NCBI GenBank assembly: GCA_003104905.1 | Contig: PQAS01000030.1 | Span: 20,401 to 84,400 of the forward strand | Direction of reading: 5' to 3' | Origin: Candidatus Methanoperedentaceae archaeon | GTDB lineage: Archaea; Halobacteriota; Methanosarcinia; Methanosarcinales; Methanoperedenaceae | Length of the DNA stretch: 64,000 nucleotides | In this document: positions 9,713 to 18,470 of the stretch, piece by piece | How positions within the stretch are numbered: position 1 is the first letter of the stretch | Layout of the letters: each line of letters starts with the position of its first letter | Translations under genes and position numbers: made by a program | Notes under the pieces: model-generated | What the model was told of the DNA's origin: nothing | Database searches by the model: none | What the model saw: the letters and a program-made list of their open reading frames with translations, nothing else

Positions 9713-9953
9713 TATTTCAAGATAATTGATTTTCAGATGTATGCTGCCTTTCGATATTTTCGCTTTGGGGGCCATATGACCTGCCATCTGTCTTGAGTAA
9801 ACGCATCCAAATTTCAAATCCAAGATCAACAAATTCATTTTTGATCATAATCTATTTCCTATCCATTTTTTGAAAATGTTGTTCAAGTATATCAATTTTA
9901 TGAAAGGTTTCGGGACTACACAAAAAGTTTCATCCCATGTAGTAAAAAAAATC

Positions 9954-11999
9954 TCAGCCGCCGCTTCCCACATATATTAAAGAAATTACAAGAGTGATAA
10001 ATATGTAGAGCAGGTAAGTCTGGATATATCCTGTTTGTATTATCCTCATATATCTGGATAATACAATTACTACCTTTGCTACCGGATCATAAAGATACCT
10101 CTCAAATATTGGCTCTATCTCAGATCCAAATATCACTTTATCCTTAATAAAGGATGAATCCGAATAGGTTGTCTGTATCTCCCTCTGAGGTCTGAAGATA
10201 CCTACCATCCACATGCGGATCGGCTTTGAAAATGCTGTTGCCGTATATTCATTTCTTCCCGTGGAAACTGGCTGTCCGCATCCCCATGTTTCATATTTTA
10301 GGATTGGGGTCCGTTTCCATAACAGGTACATGATAATCGGAAGCGGCAATATCACAAATACCAGGAGGGCTATCAATGAGGTGGATACGGTTGCAGGAGA
10401 ATAGGAAAGAGATGGTGAAAGCGAAGCAATTGAAAGATCGAAATTTATCCTTGAAATAATATTTACACCCACAAGCTGCGCGGATATTGAGTCAATAATC
10501 TTGATGAAATAGAAAGGCATTACACCAAGGACAATGCACATAAGTGAAAGAATAAACATCCCGACCAACATTGGAACAGGCACTTCCTTCGAATGTTCCG
10601 CATGAGCGCTTCTTGGAAGGGCAAGGAAACTAATGCCGAACGCTTTTACGAAGCAGGCTGCTGCAAGAGCGCCTGTGAGAGCCAGTCCTGCGCCGCTAAA
10701 TAGTACTATAATCTTTGTAATATTATCCGAAAGGTTGATACTTAACAATTGGGCCTGGAAAGTCAGCCATTCACTGACAAATCCATTAAAAGGAGGAAGA
10801 GCGCAGATAGATATTGCTCCTATCAAGAAAAAGAGCGCCGTCCAGGGCATTCTCTTGATAAGTCCCCCATATTCTTCGATATTTCTTGTATGGGTAGAAT
10901 ATACAATGGAACCAGCCCCCAGGAAGAGCAGGGATTTAAATACTGCGTGGTTGATCGTGTGGTATAGGCCCGCTATCAATCCGAAAGCTGCAAGATCGGG
11001 ATGTCCTGAAGCCATAAAGATCATTGAAACACCGACTCCTATCAGGATAATTCCGATATTCTCAACGCTATGGTAGGCAAGAAGTCGTTTCAGATCATGT
11101 TCCATTAGGGCGTACATTACACCGATAAGCGCTGAAATTGAAGCTACTATCAGCACCAGAATACCCCACCAGGCAGTGCCTGCGCCCAGGAAATCAAAAA
11201 ATACACGGATGAGCATGAAAATAGCAGTCTTGATCATTACTCCCGACATGAGTGCGGATACATTGCCTGGGGCAGCAGGATGAGCGTATGGGAGCCAGAT
11301 ATGAAGTGGAACGATACCTGCCTTTGTGCCAAAACCGATAAGTGCGAAAAGGAAAATCATATCCTTAAGGTATGGAGGCATAGTTGAGGCGGCCAGGCGG
11401 AATGCTTCGAAATTAAAACTGCCTGTTGAACCTGCAAGGATAAGGAAGGAAAGAATAATGAAACCTGTGCCGGTGTGTGTCATCACAATATAGATAAAAC
11501 CGGCTTTTCTTGTCTCCTTTTTTTCATGCTCAAACATAACAAGCATATAGGAGATTATGGACATCAATTCCCAGACAATCAGGAACATGATGGCGTTATT
11601 GGCACTAACTACAAGGACCATTGAAAGTATGAAAATATTATACAGGGCTCCCAGGTATCCAATGTTTTTTTTCCCAAAATATTCGGTGGCATACCCTATT
11701 GAATATATCGAAACTGAAACTCCTGTTATTGATATTATAAGAATAAAAAATGCCGATAATTTATCAACAAAAAAGCCATAACTCAGGAGCTCTGAACCAT
11801 TTATCACGTAATCGAAGGTATTCCCGGATAGAACAGATATGGAAAAAATTATTCCCAGGCCCGATGCCACGGATGCGCTTATAAATGATACATACATGCA
11901 TACGCGATTTTTCTTATTGAATATCAGGGCCGATATAGCCCCGATCAAGTATACTGCAATACTTCCTAAGAATAAATAGGAGTTCATGTGAGAAACCAA
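9954..11999 (-). CDS. HyfB/NuoL-type proton-translocating membrane subunit (lone copy)
   Basis: A 681-residue polytopic protein with the antiporter-like fold of complex I and group 4 hydrogenases. Diagnostic stretches are FLIVWELMSIISYMLV, FGTKAGIVPLHIWLPYAHP, HDLKRLLAYHSVENIG and ALPPFNGFVSEWLTF; conserved Lys/His residues of the proton path are in these segments. The C-terminus (ETWGCGQP, YTATAFSKPIR, then a LSRYMRIIQTG and a last helix) is the HyfB/HycC-specific extension rather than NuoL. No HyfC, HyfE, HyfF or catalytic subunits are next to it, so it may belong to a dispersed complex or act as an ion antiporter. Met5 is an alternative start. Confidence 0.88.
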   Translation of the reverse strand: MVSHMNSYLFLGSIAVYLIGAISALIFNKKNRVCMYVSFISASVASGLGIIFSISVLSGNTFDYVINGSELLSYGFFVDKLSAFFILIISITGVSVSIYSIGYATEYFGKKNIGYLGALYNIFILSMVLVVSANNAIMFLIVWELMSIISYMLVMFEHEKKETRKAGFIYIVMTHTGTGFIILSFLILAGSTGSFNFEAFRLAASTMPPYLKDMIFLFALIGFGTKAGIVPLHIWLPYAHPAAPGNVSALMSGVMIKTAIFMLIRVFFDFLGAGTAWWGILVLIVASISALIGVMYALMEHDLKRLLAYHSVENIGIILIGVGVSMIFMASGHPDLAAFGLIAGLYHTINHAVFKSLLFLGAGSIVYSTHTRNIEEYGGLIKRMPWTALFFLIGAISICALPPFNGFVSEWLTFQAQLLSINLSDNITKIIVLFSGAGLALTGALAAACFVKAFGISFLALPRSAHAEHSKEVPVPMLVGMFILSLMCIVLGVMPFYFIKIIDSISAQLVGVNIISRINFDLSIASLSPSLSYSPATVSTSLIALLVFVILPLPIIMYLLWKRTPILKYETWGCGQPVSTGRNEYTATAFSKPIRMWMVGIFRPQREIQTTYSDSSFIKDKVIFGSEIEPIFERYLYDPVAKVVIVLSRYMRIIQTGYIQTYLLYIFITLVISLIYVGSGG

Positions 12000-12123
12000 T
12001 GTTAATTTGATATTCTTTACTTAAGACTTGCTGAAGTTTCCGGAAAAAATATATTGATTATTAATGATAAATCAAATTCATTTTTAATAAAACCTTATTT
12101 CACCTTAACTCATAATCAGACTC

Positions 12124-13041
12124 ATGCTTGCTGTAAAAGCCGATGGGATATATAAATACTACAAAAGTCCGGAAGGAAAAAAAGAGGTTCTGAAGAATGT
12201 TTCCATCAACATCGAACAGGGTGAGGTTTTTGGGATACTCGGCCCGAACGGTGCAGGCAAAACAACGCTCATATCCTTACTTTCAACGCTATCGATACCG
12301 GACTCCGGGAAAGTCGAAATTTTCGGAATAGATGCATTAAAAGAGCCGAATAGTGTAAAATGTATCGTAAATATCAGTAGCGGAAATCCTAATTTTCCCT
12401 GGAGCCTTACTGTTTATGAAAATCTCAAGTATTTTTCATTACTCTACGGTCTGGAGAACAGGGAAAAATCCATAAATAATGTCATTGGCATGCTGGAACT
12501 TGAACCATTCAGGAACACCCGCTTTGATTCGCTTTCAACCGGCACGAAGCAGCGCCTCTCCCTGGCCAAAGCCCTCCTTAATGAACCCCGGCTTCTTTTC
12601 CTTGATGAACCTACCGTCGGTCTTGATCCTGATATGGCGATCAAGATACGCAAATTGATAAAACAGATCCATGAAGAAAAAGGGATAACAATTGTCCTTA
12701 CAACCCACTATATGAAGGAAGCTGAACAGCTATGCGGACGGATTGCATTTATAAAGAAAGGTGAAATAATCGCTAATGCCGCACCTGCTGAACTTAAGAG
12801 ACAGATGAAACTGGGTGAGAAGATAATTATCGATTATGAAGGCAGGTTTGATATTTCTTCATTAAAGAATATCCCGCAAATACTTGATATCAAATCCGGA
12901 AATGAAAGAGTGATGATCATTGCAGAAAATATTGAGTCAATACTTAACGATGTCTTAAAGAAGTTCTGTGATGTCCATATCAAGAATATCGAGATTTCCC
13001 AGCCTGATCTTGAAGATGTTTTTCTGCAGCTTGCGCATTAA
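12124..13041 (+). CDS. ABC transporter ATP-binding protein (ABC-2/DrrA type)
   Basis: 305 residues: Walker A GILGPNGAGKTT (about 38-49), Q-loop region, signature LSTGTKQRLSLAKAL, Walker B LLFLDEPTVGLDP and H-loop VLTTHYMKEAEQLC, then a C-terminal regulatory extension typical of DrrA-like ABC-2 exporters. No permease gene is adjacent, which is unusual since ABC-2 permeases normally follow directly. It precedes the oxidase gene by 155 bases; a link to cytochrome maturation (CcmA-like) is conceivable but nothing in the sequence shows it. Confidence 0.9.
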   Translation: MLAVKADGIYKYYKSPEGKKEVLKNVSINIEQGEVFGILGPNGAGKTTLISLLSTLSIPDSGKVEIFGIDALKEPNSVKCIVNISSGNPNFPWSLTVYENLKYFSLLYGLENREKSINNVIGMLELEPFRNTRFDSLSTGTKQRLSLAKALLNEPRLLFLDEPTVGLDPDMAIKIRKLIKQIHEEKGITIVLTTHYMKEAEQLCGRIAFIKKGEIIANAAPAELKRQMKLGEKIIIDYEGRFDISSLKNIPQILDIKSGNERVMIIAENIESILNDVLKKFCDVHIKNIEISQPDLEDVFLQLAH

Positions 13042-13196
13042 CATCAAAAGCTGGACCCGAATCTCCCATCAGGTACTCAAAGAACTGTTATTAAATACTG
13101 ATTTTTTTATCCTTTGTAATAATGTCATTGTAATCATGTAATCTCCGTAACGGTCAACTCAATCAGATAACTTTAATAACTACCAATTAAACAATT

Positions 13197-15845
13197 ATGA
13201 ATACCATGGAGTTCAAAGAACAAAGTTCGGCAAAGAATTTCCTATTATCCTCGATTTTCTGGCTGATACTATTTACGTCATTTGGTTTTATCATTGCCAT
13301 CAAATTTTTTGCTCCTGAATTCCTGGGGCAGTTATCATTTATCACTTTCGGCCGCGTGCGCCCCATGCATGTAAACGGTGTGACCCTGGGTTTTCTTTCC
13401 ACCGGACTTATCGGCATCGCATATTATATAATCCCCAGGTTATCGGGAACGAAACTGTATAGTGAAAAGCTGGGCAATCTCACTGTCATCTTGTGGAATG
13501 TTGCCATTGCTTCAGGTACAATCCTCCTTGCCCTGGGATATACGCAGGCAAGGGAATATGCGGAATATATCTGGATAATCGATGTCGCTATAATTATCAC
13601 GCTTTTATTGATCGGATATAATATTTTCAAAACAATCCAGAAAAGGACAGAGAGAAAACTGTATGCTTCCACATGGTATGTCATGGGCACATTCCTGTCA
13701 TTTCCCATAGTATATTTCATCGGAAATGTAATGTGGCATTCAGATACGGGTTCATTGCAGGGAGCCGTAGATGGTGTTTTCAACTGGTTCTATGGGCATA
13801 ATGTCCTGGGATTATGGTTTACGACGCTGGGAATCGCCGGATGGTATTATTTTATTCCCATCATGACCAGGCGTCCGCTTTACAGTCATCTCCTTTCGAT
13901 GATCGGATTTTTCTCTATCGTATTTGTCTATACAGGCGTTGGAGGACATCATCTTCTGCAGGCGCCGATCCCTGAATGGTTAAAGACCATAGCTATTGTG
14001 AATAGCGGGCTGATGATGATACCGGTTCTTGCTTTCATTACTAATATCCTTCTTACCATGCGCGGGAGATGGGACTGTTTTATAGAAAGTATTCCTCTTC
14101 GTTTTATCCTGATAGGCGCATTCTTATATTTCCTTGCATCGGCGCAGGGCACTTTCCAGGCATTCAGGGAAACTAACATGTACCTGCACTTTGGCCAGTG
14201 GGCTGTTGGACACGCCCATATTGCTCTCCTGGGAGGCTTCGGATTCCTTGTGATGGGTGCCATGTATTTCCTTGTCCCCAGGATCACCGGCAAGGAGATT
14301 TATTCAAACAGGCTTATGAGCTACCATTTCTGGTTCACCATACTTGGTTTCGTATTGTTCTTCTCGATCATGACCATTATGGGTCTTATCCAGAGTTCAG
14401 GATGGGGGCAAAATATCACAGTCGCCACCGTATTGCTCCAATTGAAGCCGTATTTCATAATAAGAGCGCTTGCCGGCGGAACAATAATTGCAGGCCAATA
14501 CATATTTTTTTATAATATCCTGATGACTTTTCAGGGATCGACAAAAACAGTTTCAGAGCCTTCCCTTGCACAACACAAGGTTCCAAGAAAATCCCGAAAG
14601 GTTCAGAAATACAGGGAAAGCGCACCATTATTTGCCATCGGGGCACTTGGCCTCTTCCTGACCATGTTTTTCATAACAGTCATACTTCCGTATCTTCTTA
14701 TGGATTATCCACCTTCGGATATCTCCCATCCCTATTCAGGAGAGCAGGCACGCGGGCGGGAGATTTACAAGAGCAATGGCTGCCTGTATTGTCATTCCCA
14801 GTTCGTGAGAACCCAGGATTGGGGTCTTGGTAGAACATCTCTGCCAGGGGATTATTTCTATGACCGCCCGCATCTTTTCGGAACAGAAAGGACCGGACCT
14901 GATCTTGCCCAGATAGGAGGACAAAGACCCCCTTTATGGGAAATAATGCATCACATGAATCCACGCTCAGTTAGCCCTGGCTCCATAATGCCTAATTTTT
15001 CATACCTCTCAGACCAGGATCTTCAGGATCTCAAAGCATATATCGATGGACTTGGGAACAGAAATCTTGAAACACAGGATTTCCAGCCGCTAGTTCCGGA
15101 ACTTTATTCCGGACGGGATAACATCTATAATGAAACCATCGCAAATGCTAATTCCAGTAACGAATCTATGGCCGAATATGCTGACCTGATATCAGCTGGA
15201 AAAATTCTTTTTTCCCAGCGCTGCCTGCCCTGCCATGGAGCATCCGGCATCGGCCAGGGACCTTATGCGCGGCATGTTAATCAACATCCTGCCAACCTGA
15301 ATGACAGGATCTCAAATTTTCCCGGTGTTGATTATAATTTATGGCGTGTCATGGAAGGAGTACCTGGAACGGCAATGCCCCCATGGAAACTTTCGCTTAC
15401 AGAAGATGCAATATGGAAAATAATTTCGTATGAAAAGACATTTGTTGACGGAGTGGTCAGGGTTATTCCCGGTGACTTTTCCGATGGTGAAGCAGAAGAT
15501 TTTGGCAGCAAGGGTATCAAATCACCCCTTGTTAAGGATGATATTAATTTTACCGAAGGTATGAAATTATTCAATCTCTACTGCGCACAGTGCCACGGCA
15601 TTGATGGGCAGGGTGACGGCCCTGCATCAATATATATTAATCCTGAACCGGCAAATCTGACAGAGACCAATGATGATTTCAAAACACAGGGGCAGTGGTT
15701 CTGGAAGGTGAGCGAAGGTGTGGAAACGACAAACATGCCGCCCTGGAAATATGTCCTGACGGATGATGACCGATGGAAAGCCATATATTATATCCAGAAG
15801 AATTTTTCAGAACCTGGCATTTTCGAAGCAAAATGGAGGTCTTGA
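13197..15845 (+). CDS. ccoNOP: Single-chain cbb3-type cytochrome oxidase: CcoN-CcoO-CcoP fusion
   Basis: An 882-residue fusion. Residues 1-450 are CcoN: a 12-helix oxidase core with H58 (RPMHVNG), H201 (FYGHNVLG), H251/H252 (VGGHHLLQ) and H331/H339/H341 (GQWAVGHAHIALLGG), i.e. low-spin heme, CuB and high-spin heme ligands. After a further helix (about 485-505) comes a CcoO-like domain with CLYCH at 529-533 and SQFVRTQDWGLGR, then two CcoP-like cytochrome c domains with CLPCH (676-680) and CAQCH (796-800), each ending in a PPWK heme Met loop. It should reduce O2 on the outer face using electrons from c-type cytochromes. NorB is less likely because the YGHN helix pattern is cbb3-like and no NorC-type order is seen. 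Such a full fusion is unusual, especially in an anaerobic archaeal lineage. Confidence 0.92.
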   Translation: MNTMEFKEQSSAKNFLLSSIFWLILFTSFGFIIAIKFFAPEFLGQLSFITFGRVRPMHVNGVTLGFLSTGLIGIAYYIIPRLSGTKLYSEKLGNLTVILWNVAIASGTILLALGYTQAREYAEYIWIIDVAIIITLLLIGYNIFKTIQKRTERKLYASTWYVMGTFLSFPIVYFIGNVMWHSDTGSLQGAVDGVFNWFYGHNVLGLWFTTLGIAGWYYFIPIMTRRPLYSHLLSMIGFFSIVFVYTGVGGHHLLQAPIPEWLKTIAIVNSGLMMIPVLAFITNILLTMRGRWDCFIESIPLRFILIGAFLYFLASAQGTFQAFRETNMYLHFGQWAVGHAHIALLGGFGFLVMGAMYFLVPRITGKEIYSNRLMSYHFWFTILGFVLFFSIMTIMGLIQSSGWGQNITVATVLLQLKPYFIIRALAGGTIIAGQYIFFYNILMTFQGSTKTVSEPSLAQHKVPRKSRKVQKYRESAPLFAIGALGLFLTMFFITVILPYLLMDYPPSDISHPYSGEQARGREIYKSNGCLYCHSQFVRTQDWGLGRTSLPGDYFYDRPHLFGTERTGPDLAQIGGQRPPLWEIMHHMNPRSVSPGSIMPNFSYLSDQDLQDLKAYIDGLGNRNLETQDFQPLVPELYSGRDNIYNETIANANSSNESMAEYADLISAGKILFSQRCLPCHGASGIGQGPYARHVNQHPANLNDRISNFPGVDYNLWRVMEGVPGTAMPPWKLSLTEDAIWKIISYEKTFVDGVVRVIPGDFSDGEAEDFGSKGIKSPLVKDDINFTEGMKLFNLYCAQCHGIDGQGDGPASIYINPEPANLTETNDDFKTQGQWFWKVSEGVETTNMPPWKYVLTDDDRWKAIYYIQKNFSEPGIFEAKWRS

Positions 15846-15846
15846 A

Positions 15847-16044
15847 ATGCTCGCTGACCATTTAATGACTGGAGAAGCGATGTCCATTAACACTGCCGAC
15901 AATTCAATAATACTTATCGCAAGCGTGATAATTCTTCTTATCTTTCCGGCAATTCTCTACTGGGGTTGGAGAAAGGGGCAGTTCAGGGATATCGAAGAGG
16001 CAAAATACAGGATGATCGAAATGGAGGAGGAAAATGGTAGTTGA
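15847..16044 (+). CDS. ccoS: CcoS-like cbb3 oxidase assembly protein
   Basis: A 65-residue protein beginning one base after the oxidase stop, preceded by GGAGG. One membrane helix (about residues 22-40) is followed by YWGWRKGQFRDIEEAKYRM and an acidic tail. Bacterial CcoS proteins share this plan, a single helix then W..K.GQF.D.E..., and are needed for cofactor insertion into CcoN. The match is short, but the position right after ccoNOP supports it. Confidence 0.72.
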   Translation: MLADHLMTGEAMSINTADNSIILIASVIILLIFPAILYWGWRKGQFRDIEEAKYRMIEMEEENGS

Positions 16045-16288
16045 AATATCTCAAACACAGCTGCCTTCGCTTCTGCTGTTGACTGTGCTCCTTGGGGCAG
16101 TGGTTGTTGCGGTTTATTTGAGCTTAAAAAGCGGGGATAAATATTCGGTTGAGGATGCCGATCGTGATGCTATAAGCTTTGCAGATATAATCAGGGAAGC
16201 AGAAGGTCCGATGACAGCATTCCTTATAGCTGCATTTATCATTATAATTATCTGGGCAATTGCCTATCTTGTTCTATATCTTAAATGA
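16034..16288 (+). CDS. Small two-helix membrane protein of the oxidase operon
   Basis: 84 residues, overlapping the ccoS 3' end by 11 bases, so translationally coupled. Helices lie at about residues 10-30 and 60-82, joined by a charged loop (DKYSVEDADRDAISFADI). I do not recognise a family. It could be a CcoQ/CcoH-like accessory subunit or the detached N-terminal membrane part of CcoP; the operon position is the only functional clue. Confidence 0.65.
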   Translation: MVVEISQTQLPSLLLLTVLLGAVVVAVYLSLKSGDKYSVEDADRDAISFADIIREAEGPMTAFLIAAFIIIIIWAIAYLVLYLK

Positions 16289-16310
16289 AAAAAAGATTAA
16301 AAGAATAAAA

Positions 16311-16739
16311 TTATTTCTTCTTCCGATTTTCGATCTCTTTCTTAATCCATGGGCCCACATCAATTCCATGTATAAGACCTTTCAGGTCATCCTTAAGATT
16401 GGAAGGCTTTGTTTTGATCAGCCATCCTTCGCCATAGGGATCTTCCTTTAAGATGTCAAGATCATCCTCGATATTTTCATTGACCTCAAGAACAATACCT
16501 GCGACGGGCATCAATAATCCGCCTACCCATTTTGCGGATTCAAGTGACCCGAATGCTTCCCCTGCCTCGAACTCATCGTCTTCAAGGGGCAGGTCAATGA
16601 ATTCAATATTTCCTGCCGCTTTTGCTCCGTAAGCGTCAAGGCCGACCGTAACGGTACCGTTGTCTTCAATTCTTGCCCACGTATGATCTTTAGTATAATA
16701 CAAATCATCTGGAAGTTTGTGTCCCTCTATTTCGACCAT
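16311..16739 (-). CDS. GcvH-like lipoyl-carrier protein, copy 1
   Basis: 142 residues with the H-protein fold pattern: YYTKDHTWARIEDNG at the N-terminus, then IEFIDLP, and the lipoyl loop GSLESAKWVGGLLMPVAG with candidate lipoyl lysine K70. C-terminal PYGEGWLIK is also H-protein-like. The surrounding loop (ESAKW rather than ESVKA) departs from classical GcvH. No gcvP or gcvT is nearby. It is convergent with the oxidase operon and 43 bases downstream of copy 2, so the two copies form one minus-strand transcript. Confidence 0.85.
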   Translation of the reverse strand: MVEIEGHKLPDDLYYTKDHTWARIEDNGTVTVGLDAYGAKAAGNIEFIDLPLEDDEFEAGEAFGSLESAKWVGGLLMPVAGIVLEVNENIEDDLDILKEDPYGEGWLIKTKPSNLKDDLKGLIHGIDVGPWIKKEIENRKKK

Positions 16740-16782
16740 TATTTTTCCTCTTTGTTAGGTTATTACATTGCCATATATAAAG

Positions 16783-17205
16783 TTAATTATCTGCATATCG
16801 TTCTCGTTCTTTTGTAATCAATTCGGTAAAATATTTTATTGCCTGTTCTACTTTCATTACATGATTATCATCAAATTTACCTTCCACTTTCACGATCCAT
16901 TCATTATAAGGGTCACTATTGATAATATTGGGGTCTTCCCATAGTTTTTGATTTACTGATGTGACTTTTGCATCAAATGGAACCGATATCTGGGACACTG
17001 CCTTTATTGTTTCATACGCTACAAGCATGTCCCCTTTTTTAATTGATTCTCCCATTTCAGGTAGATCGATATGTACTATCCCTTTGGATAATGATTGGCC
17101 AAGTTCAGTTATACCTACGAGGATTTCTCCATTTAAAGGTTTCAACCACACATGGTTTTTCATATAATATCGATCTTCAGGGAAATCAAAATCATAAGCC
17201 TTCAT
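16783..17205 (-). CDS. GcvH-like lipoyl-carrier protein, copy 2
   Basis: 140 residues, a diverged paralogue of the neighbouring H-like protein: YYMKNHVWLKPLNGE, IVHIDLPEMGE, then the lipoyl loop VAYETIKAVSQISVPFDAKV with candidate lysine K68, and DPYNEWIVKVEG. The tail (about 118-140) is basic and helical. Family knowledge: besides glycine cleavage, H-like proteins act as lipoate-binding carriers (LbpA) in Hdr-like sulfur oxidation; neither set of partner genes is in the window, so the job is unknown. Confidence 0.84.
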   Translation of the reverse strand: MKAYDFDFPEDRYYMKNHVWLKPLNGEILVGITELGQSLSKGIVHIDLPEMGESIKKGDMLVAYETIKAVSQISVPFDAKVTSVNQKLWEDPNIINSDPYNEWIVKVEGKFDDNHVMKVEQAIKYFTELITKERERYADN

Positions 17206-17228
17206 ATTGTCTAGAATCTGAAGAGAGG

Positions 17229-17238
17229 TATAAAATAC
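17229..17238 (+). promoter_or_regulatory. Predicted TATA box for the HAD gene
   Basis: TATAAAATAC is centred about 29 bases before the ATG at 17262, the spacing expected for a leaderless or short-leader archaeal transcript. It lies in the 56-base divergent gap with the GcvH-like genes. Confidence 0.45.
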
Positions 17239-17261
17239 TTTTGACGCCTCGTTAAGTAACT

Positions 17262-17918
17262 ATGTTAAAAGCGGTAATTTTTGATATGGATGGTGTGCTT
17301 GTTGATTCGATGCCATATCATGCAGACTCATGGATAACCGTTTTTGCCGGCGCTGGTATTAAGATAAAAAGAGAGGATATATATGAAATTGAAGGCTCAA
17401 ACCATACTGGAATAATCGATCTGGTTTTCAGAAAAGCAGGCAGAGTACCAGCGCCTTCGGATTTTATTAAGCTGGTTGAGGAAAAAAAGAAGATATTTTC
17501 AAAAATAAATAAGGTGACGGTCTTTAATGGAATTTACGAGTGCATCGACCTATTGAAAAACAACTGCCTTCTCAGTGTAGTATCCGGTTCTGATAAAGCA
17601 GTCGTCAAAGAGTTAATTGAAAGGTTCTTCCCGGATGCATTTTCGGTTCTGGTAACCGGAAATGATGTAACAGAGGGAAAACCATCTCCTGAGCCATATT
17701 TGAAGGCAGTTGAAATGCTTAAAGTCCAAAAACAGGAATGCATAGTTATTGAAAATGCGCCGATGGGTGTGGAATCGGCAAAAAGGGCGGGCTTATACTG
17801 TATTGCAATCCCAACTTATGTTGATCCGGGCATGTTGAAGAATGCAGACAGGATAATTTCAGACCAAAAAATGTTATTTGAATTTCTTAAGAACTCAATA
17901 AGAAATAAAGATTGTTAA
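17262..17918 (+). CDS. HAD-superfamily phosphatase/phosphomutase (beta-phosphoglucomutase-like)
   Basis: 218 residues. Motif I is IFDMDGVLVDSM (nucleophile Asp at about 8), motif II is VVSGSDKAVVKEL, the catalytic lysine lies in TEGKPSPEPYLKA, and motif IV is CIVIENAPMGVESAKRAG. An alpha-helical C1 cap lies between motifs I and II, as in beta-phosphoglucomutase and phosphoglycolate phosphatase-like enzymes. The second motif-I Asp is present, so either mutase or phosphatase action is possible; the substrate cannot be told. Its 3' end overlaps the next, convergent gene by 32 bases. Confidence 0.9.
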   Translation: MLKAVIFDMDGVLVDSMPYHADSWITVFAGAGIKIKREDIYEIEGSNHTGIIDLVFRKAGRVPAPSDFIKLVEEKKKIFSKINKVTVFNGIYECIDLLKNNCLLSVVSGSDKAVVKELIERFFPDAFSVLVTGNDVTEGKPSPEPYLKAVEMLKVQKQECIVIENAPMGVESAKRAGLYCIAIPTYVDPGMLKNADRIISDQKMLFEFLKNSIRNKDC

Positions 17919-18291
17919 AATTTATGAACAGATACATATAAATCATTCCTACCATTGCGACTTTAGCCAGTTTTCTGTTCGGGGCAGGTATCCGCTGCAT
18001 AACTGACATAATTAATAGAACCATTGTCAATTTGAAAGGGATGAACCATTCTTTGCTGTACAACGGATTGAGTTCTTTATTTTGCGGATTTTGAAGTGCA
18101 AAATATGTGATCGTAAGGTCTGTAATTTGCAGTATTGTAAATAATATTCCAAACAATATAATAAATCGTATGTATCCGGATTTTCCACCTATGAAAGATT
18201 TTAGCTTATATAAAAAAATATACTTTCTATCCTTTTCATCCGGTTTTTTCCGGTTATTCAAGTAATCTTCAGAAGTGGTCATCTCATACAC
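17887..18291 (-). CDS. DUF5658-like membrane protein
   Basis: 134 residues with a charged N-terminal tail and three to four helices (about 40-65, 80-100, 112-132). The segment QITDLTITYFALQNP followed by KELNPLYSKEWF resembles the DUF5658 pattern (D..TT...L, then E.NP). Function unknown. Overlaps the HAD gene tail by 32 bases on the opposite strand. The 5' region to 18470 is AT-rich and shared with the divergent TetR gene. Confidence 0.7.
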   Translation of the reverse strand: MYEMTTSEDYLNNRKKPDEKDRKYIFLYKLKSFIGGKSGYIRFIILFGILFTILQITDLTITYFALQNPQNKELNPLYSKEWFIPFKLTMVLLIMSVMQRIPAPNRKLAKVAMVGMIYMYLFINFNNLYFLLSS

Positions 18292-18417
18292 ACCTACCCT
18301 AAATCAGACCTTTATCTATTTAAATATATCTAAATCATTATATAATTATAATCGTTATTATTATCATGACCAATTTATTCAGCACACCAACAGATTTGAC
18401 ACTTACGAACTCGTAAT

Positions 18418-18427
18418 CTTTAAATAG
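18418..18427 (+). promoter_or_regulatory. Predicted TATA box for the TetR/export operon
   Basis: CTTTAAATAG lies about 45 bases before the TetR ATG in an AT-rich divergent region. Consistent with an archaeal promoter; not otherwise supported. Confidence 0.35.
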
Positions 18428-18470
18428 TATAATAAATAAACAATGTTAAGTAAGTGAACGATATTTATTT

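Noticed and set aside
13197..15845. NorB-type nitric oxide reductase as the identity of the heme-copper protein
   Set aside because: The YGHN and GHAHIALLGG helix patterns plus CcoO/CcoP-like cytochrome c domains and a CcoS-like neighbour fit cbb3 oxidase better.
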